Assembly (NCBI GenBank): GCA_045542485.1
Contig: JAZQLC010000032.1
Coordinates: 1 to 7,793, forward strand
Direction: 5' to 3'
DNA length: 7,793 nucleotides
DNA from: SIG575 sp045542485
GTDB taxonomy: Bacteria > Bacillota > Clostridia > Oscillospirales > Acutalibacteraceae
The notes under the pieces were generated by a model. That model was not told where the DNA came from, ran no database searches, and saw only the letters and a program-made list of their open reading frames with translations. Numbering within the stretch: the stretch's first letter is position 1; each line of letters begins with the position of its first letter. The translations under genes were made by a program, and so were the position numbers. Shown in pieces: positions 7,412-7,793 of this stretch.

Positions 7412-7440
7412 TTGATTTTTTTAGTGTTATACACTATAAT
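7412..7440 (+). promoter_or_regulatory. Promoter of the tRNA-Leu gene
   Basis: A perfect -10 TATAAT (7435-7440) lies 17 bp after a -35-like TTGATT (7412-7417). Predicted transcription start is near 7447, leaving a precursor leader of about 8 nt before the mature tRNA 5' end at 7455. Confidence 0.7.
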
Positions 7441-7454
7441 ATATAAGTACTTTC

Positions 7455-7541
7455 GCCGGAATGATGGAATTGGCAGACGTGCTGGACTCAAAATCCAGTG
7501 GTAGCGATACCGTGCGGGTTCGACCCCCGCTTCCGGCACCA
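7455..7541 (+). tRNA. tRNA-Leu, anticodon CAA (reads UUG), CCA encoded
   Basis: The acceptor stem GCCGGAA (7455-7461) pairs perfectly with TTCCGGC (7531-7537), followed by discriminator A7538, as leucine tRNAs require, and an encoded CCA (7539-7541). The anticodon stem CTGGA/TCCAG encloses the loop CTCAAAA with anticodon CAA at 7489-7491. A long variable arm with a GGTA/TACC stem marks it as a class II tRNA, and the T arm carries GGTTCGA. At 87 nt it has the normal leucine tRNA length and shows no defect. Confidence 0.97.
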
Positions 7542-7546
7542 TTGAT

Positions 7547-7583
7547 ACTCCGATTTGTTTTCTGACAAATCGGGGTCTTTTTT
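7547..7583 (+). terminator. Intrinsic terminator of the tRNA-Leu gene
   Basis: A 12-bp stem pairs 7547-7558 with 7565-7576, with one G-U wobble, around loop TTTCTG. A run of six T follows (7578-7583). It lies 5 bp after the CCA end, so the tRNA appears to be a single-gene transcription unit. Confidence 0.9.
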
Positions 7584-7654
7584 GGTGTAAATTTTATCTT
7601 TAACAAAATTATAAACTATAATATTATGAATGTTAAAACAGCACCTACAAAAAA

Positions 7655-7684
7655 TGAACTGGTCCAAATTGTGCAGACAGTACA
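7655..7684. repeat. Probable terminal inverted repeat (right end) of the IS3-family element
   Basis: The segment begins with TGAACTGGTCC and contains CAGACAGTAC, which fits the TG...CA ends of the IS3 family. The partner repeat is not in the window, so the length and exact outer edge are estimates. Confidence 0.5.
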
Positions 7685-7716
7685 AAAACACCCACTGTGG
7701 TAGAAAATATTAAAAA

Positions 7717-7793
7717 TTAAGCAACAAACTGATTTCGTTTTTCAAGCGGAGTCAGTTTTGTTTTTAGTTGAATTCTTTCATTGTTATAAAAGT
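7717..7793 (-). CDS. IS3-family transposase (orfB), C-terminal end only
   Basis: Only the final 24 codons and the TAA stop (7717-7719) are inside the window. The peptide FYNNERIQLKTKLTPLEKRN followed by QFVA is the characteristic end of IS3/IS150 orfB transposases, where a YNNER (or YNxxR) segment and a TPxE motif close the DDE integrase (rve) domain. The catalytic DDE residues lie upstream, outside the window, so it cannot be judged whether the element is active. The coding strand is opposite to the tRNA and the ABC operon. Confidence 0.85.
   Translation of the reverse strand, partial: FYNNERIQLKTKLTPLEKRNQFVA

Larger units (their letters stand above)
7655..7793 (-). mobile_element. IS3-family insertion sequence, right end only (runs off the window)
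   Basis: The last codons of an IS3-type orfB transposase (7717-7793) are followed by a 62-bp tail that ends at 7655 with a TG-initiated sequence, read on the plus strand as TGAACTGGTCCAAATTGTGC. That resembles the ACTG-CCC-AAA-GT-AGACA pattern I recall for terminal inverted repeats of the IS150 subgroup. The boundary at 7655 is inferred from this resemblance because the left end, its matching repeat and the target duplication lie outside the window. Confidence 0.7.

Noticed and set aside
7617..7622. TATAAT downstream of the tRNA terminator as a further promoter
   Set aside because: There is no -35-like hexamer at 16-18 bp and no gene downstream on that strand in the window.
7488..7691. Minus-strand open frame of 67 codons ending in RKRGSNPHGIATTGF
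   Set aside because: Its C-terminal half is the antisense of the tRNA-Leu, a familiar artefact peptide, and the rest covers the tRNA terminator and the spacer. No ribosome binding site or family resemblance.
7626..7703. Short plus-strand frame starting ATG AAT GTT, 25 codons, crossing the IS edge
   Set aside because: No Shine-Dalgarno, most of it lies inside the IS terminal repeat, and it resembles no known family. It could at most be the start of a gene interrupted by the IS.
7455..7793. tRNA 3' end acting as an attachment site for an integrated element
   Set aside because: No second copy of the tRNA 3' end and no integrase gene are visible in the window; the mobile DNA seen here is an IS3-type element, which does not use tRNA attachment sites.

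Overview
The window looks like a piece of a chromosome from an AT-rich, Gram-positive Clostridia-type bacterium, possibly Ruminococcus or another Oscillospiraceae. That rests on the AT-rich coding sequence, strong GGAGG-type ribosome binding sites, near-consensus sigma-A promoters with 17-bp spacers, hairpin-plus-T-tract terminators and the style of the proteins. The genus is inference only.

Left arm, minus strand (1-2477). Reading leftward there are three genes: a CLC-family anion transporter, a TIM-barrel sugar isomerase/epimerase-like enzyme, and the N-terminal part of a Gfo/Idh/MocA-type NAD(P)-dependent oxidoreductase cut by the window edge. The last two are 36 bp apart, with their own promoter just upstream of the isomerase-like gene, and look like a small sugar or polyol metabolism operon. 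The CLC protein has the signature loops of the fluoride-type (CLC-F) clade rather than those of ordinary chloride transporters. No fluoride riboswitch precedes it.

Centre (2478-2600). This is a compact divergent promoter region. Two near-consensus promoters point away from each other and their -35 boxes lie 10 bp apart.

Right arm, plus strand (2601-7406). This is a three-gene operon: a GT4-type glycosyltransferase, then two half-size ABC exporter subunits joined by a 4-bp ATGA overlap, ending in a strong intrinsic terminator. The two ABC proteins are diverged relatives of each other and probably form a heterodimer. Both nucleotide-binding domains keep all the catalytic motifs. Together with the glycosyltransferase they suggest synthesis and export of a glycosylated product or cell-surface glycoconjugate; the substrate cannot be read from sequence.

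Right end (7407-7793). A tRNA-Leu(CAA) gene has its own promoter, an encoded CCA and its own terminator. About 110 bp further on, the right end of an IS3-family insertion sequence begins (probable terminal inverted repeat plus the last codons of the orfB transposase on the minus strand); it runs off the window. No CRISPR array, phage gene or clearly new defence system is visible. The parts most worth a second look are the glycosyltransferase/ABC pair operon, the CLC-F-like transporter and the oxidoreductase/isomerase pair.
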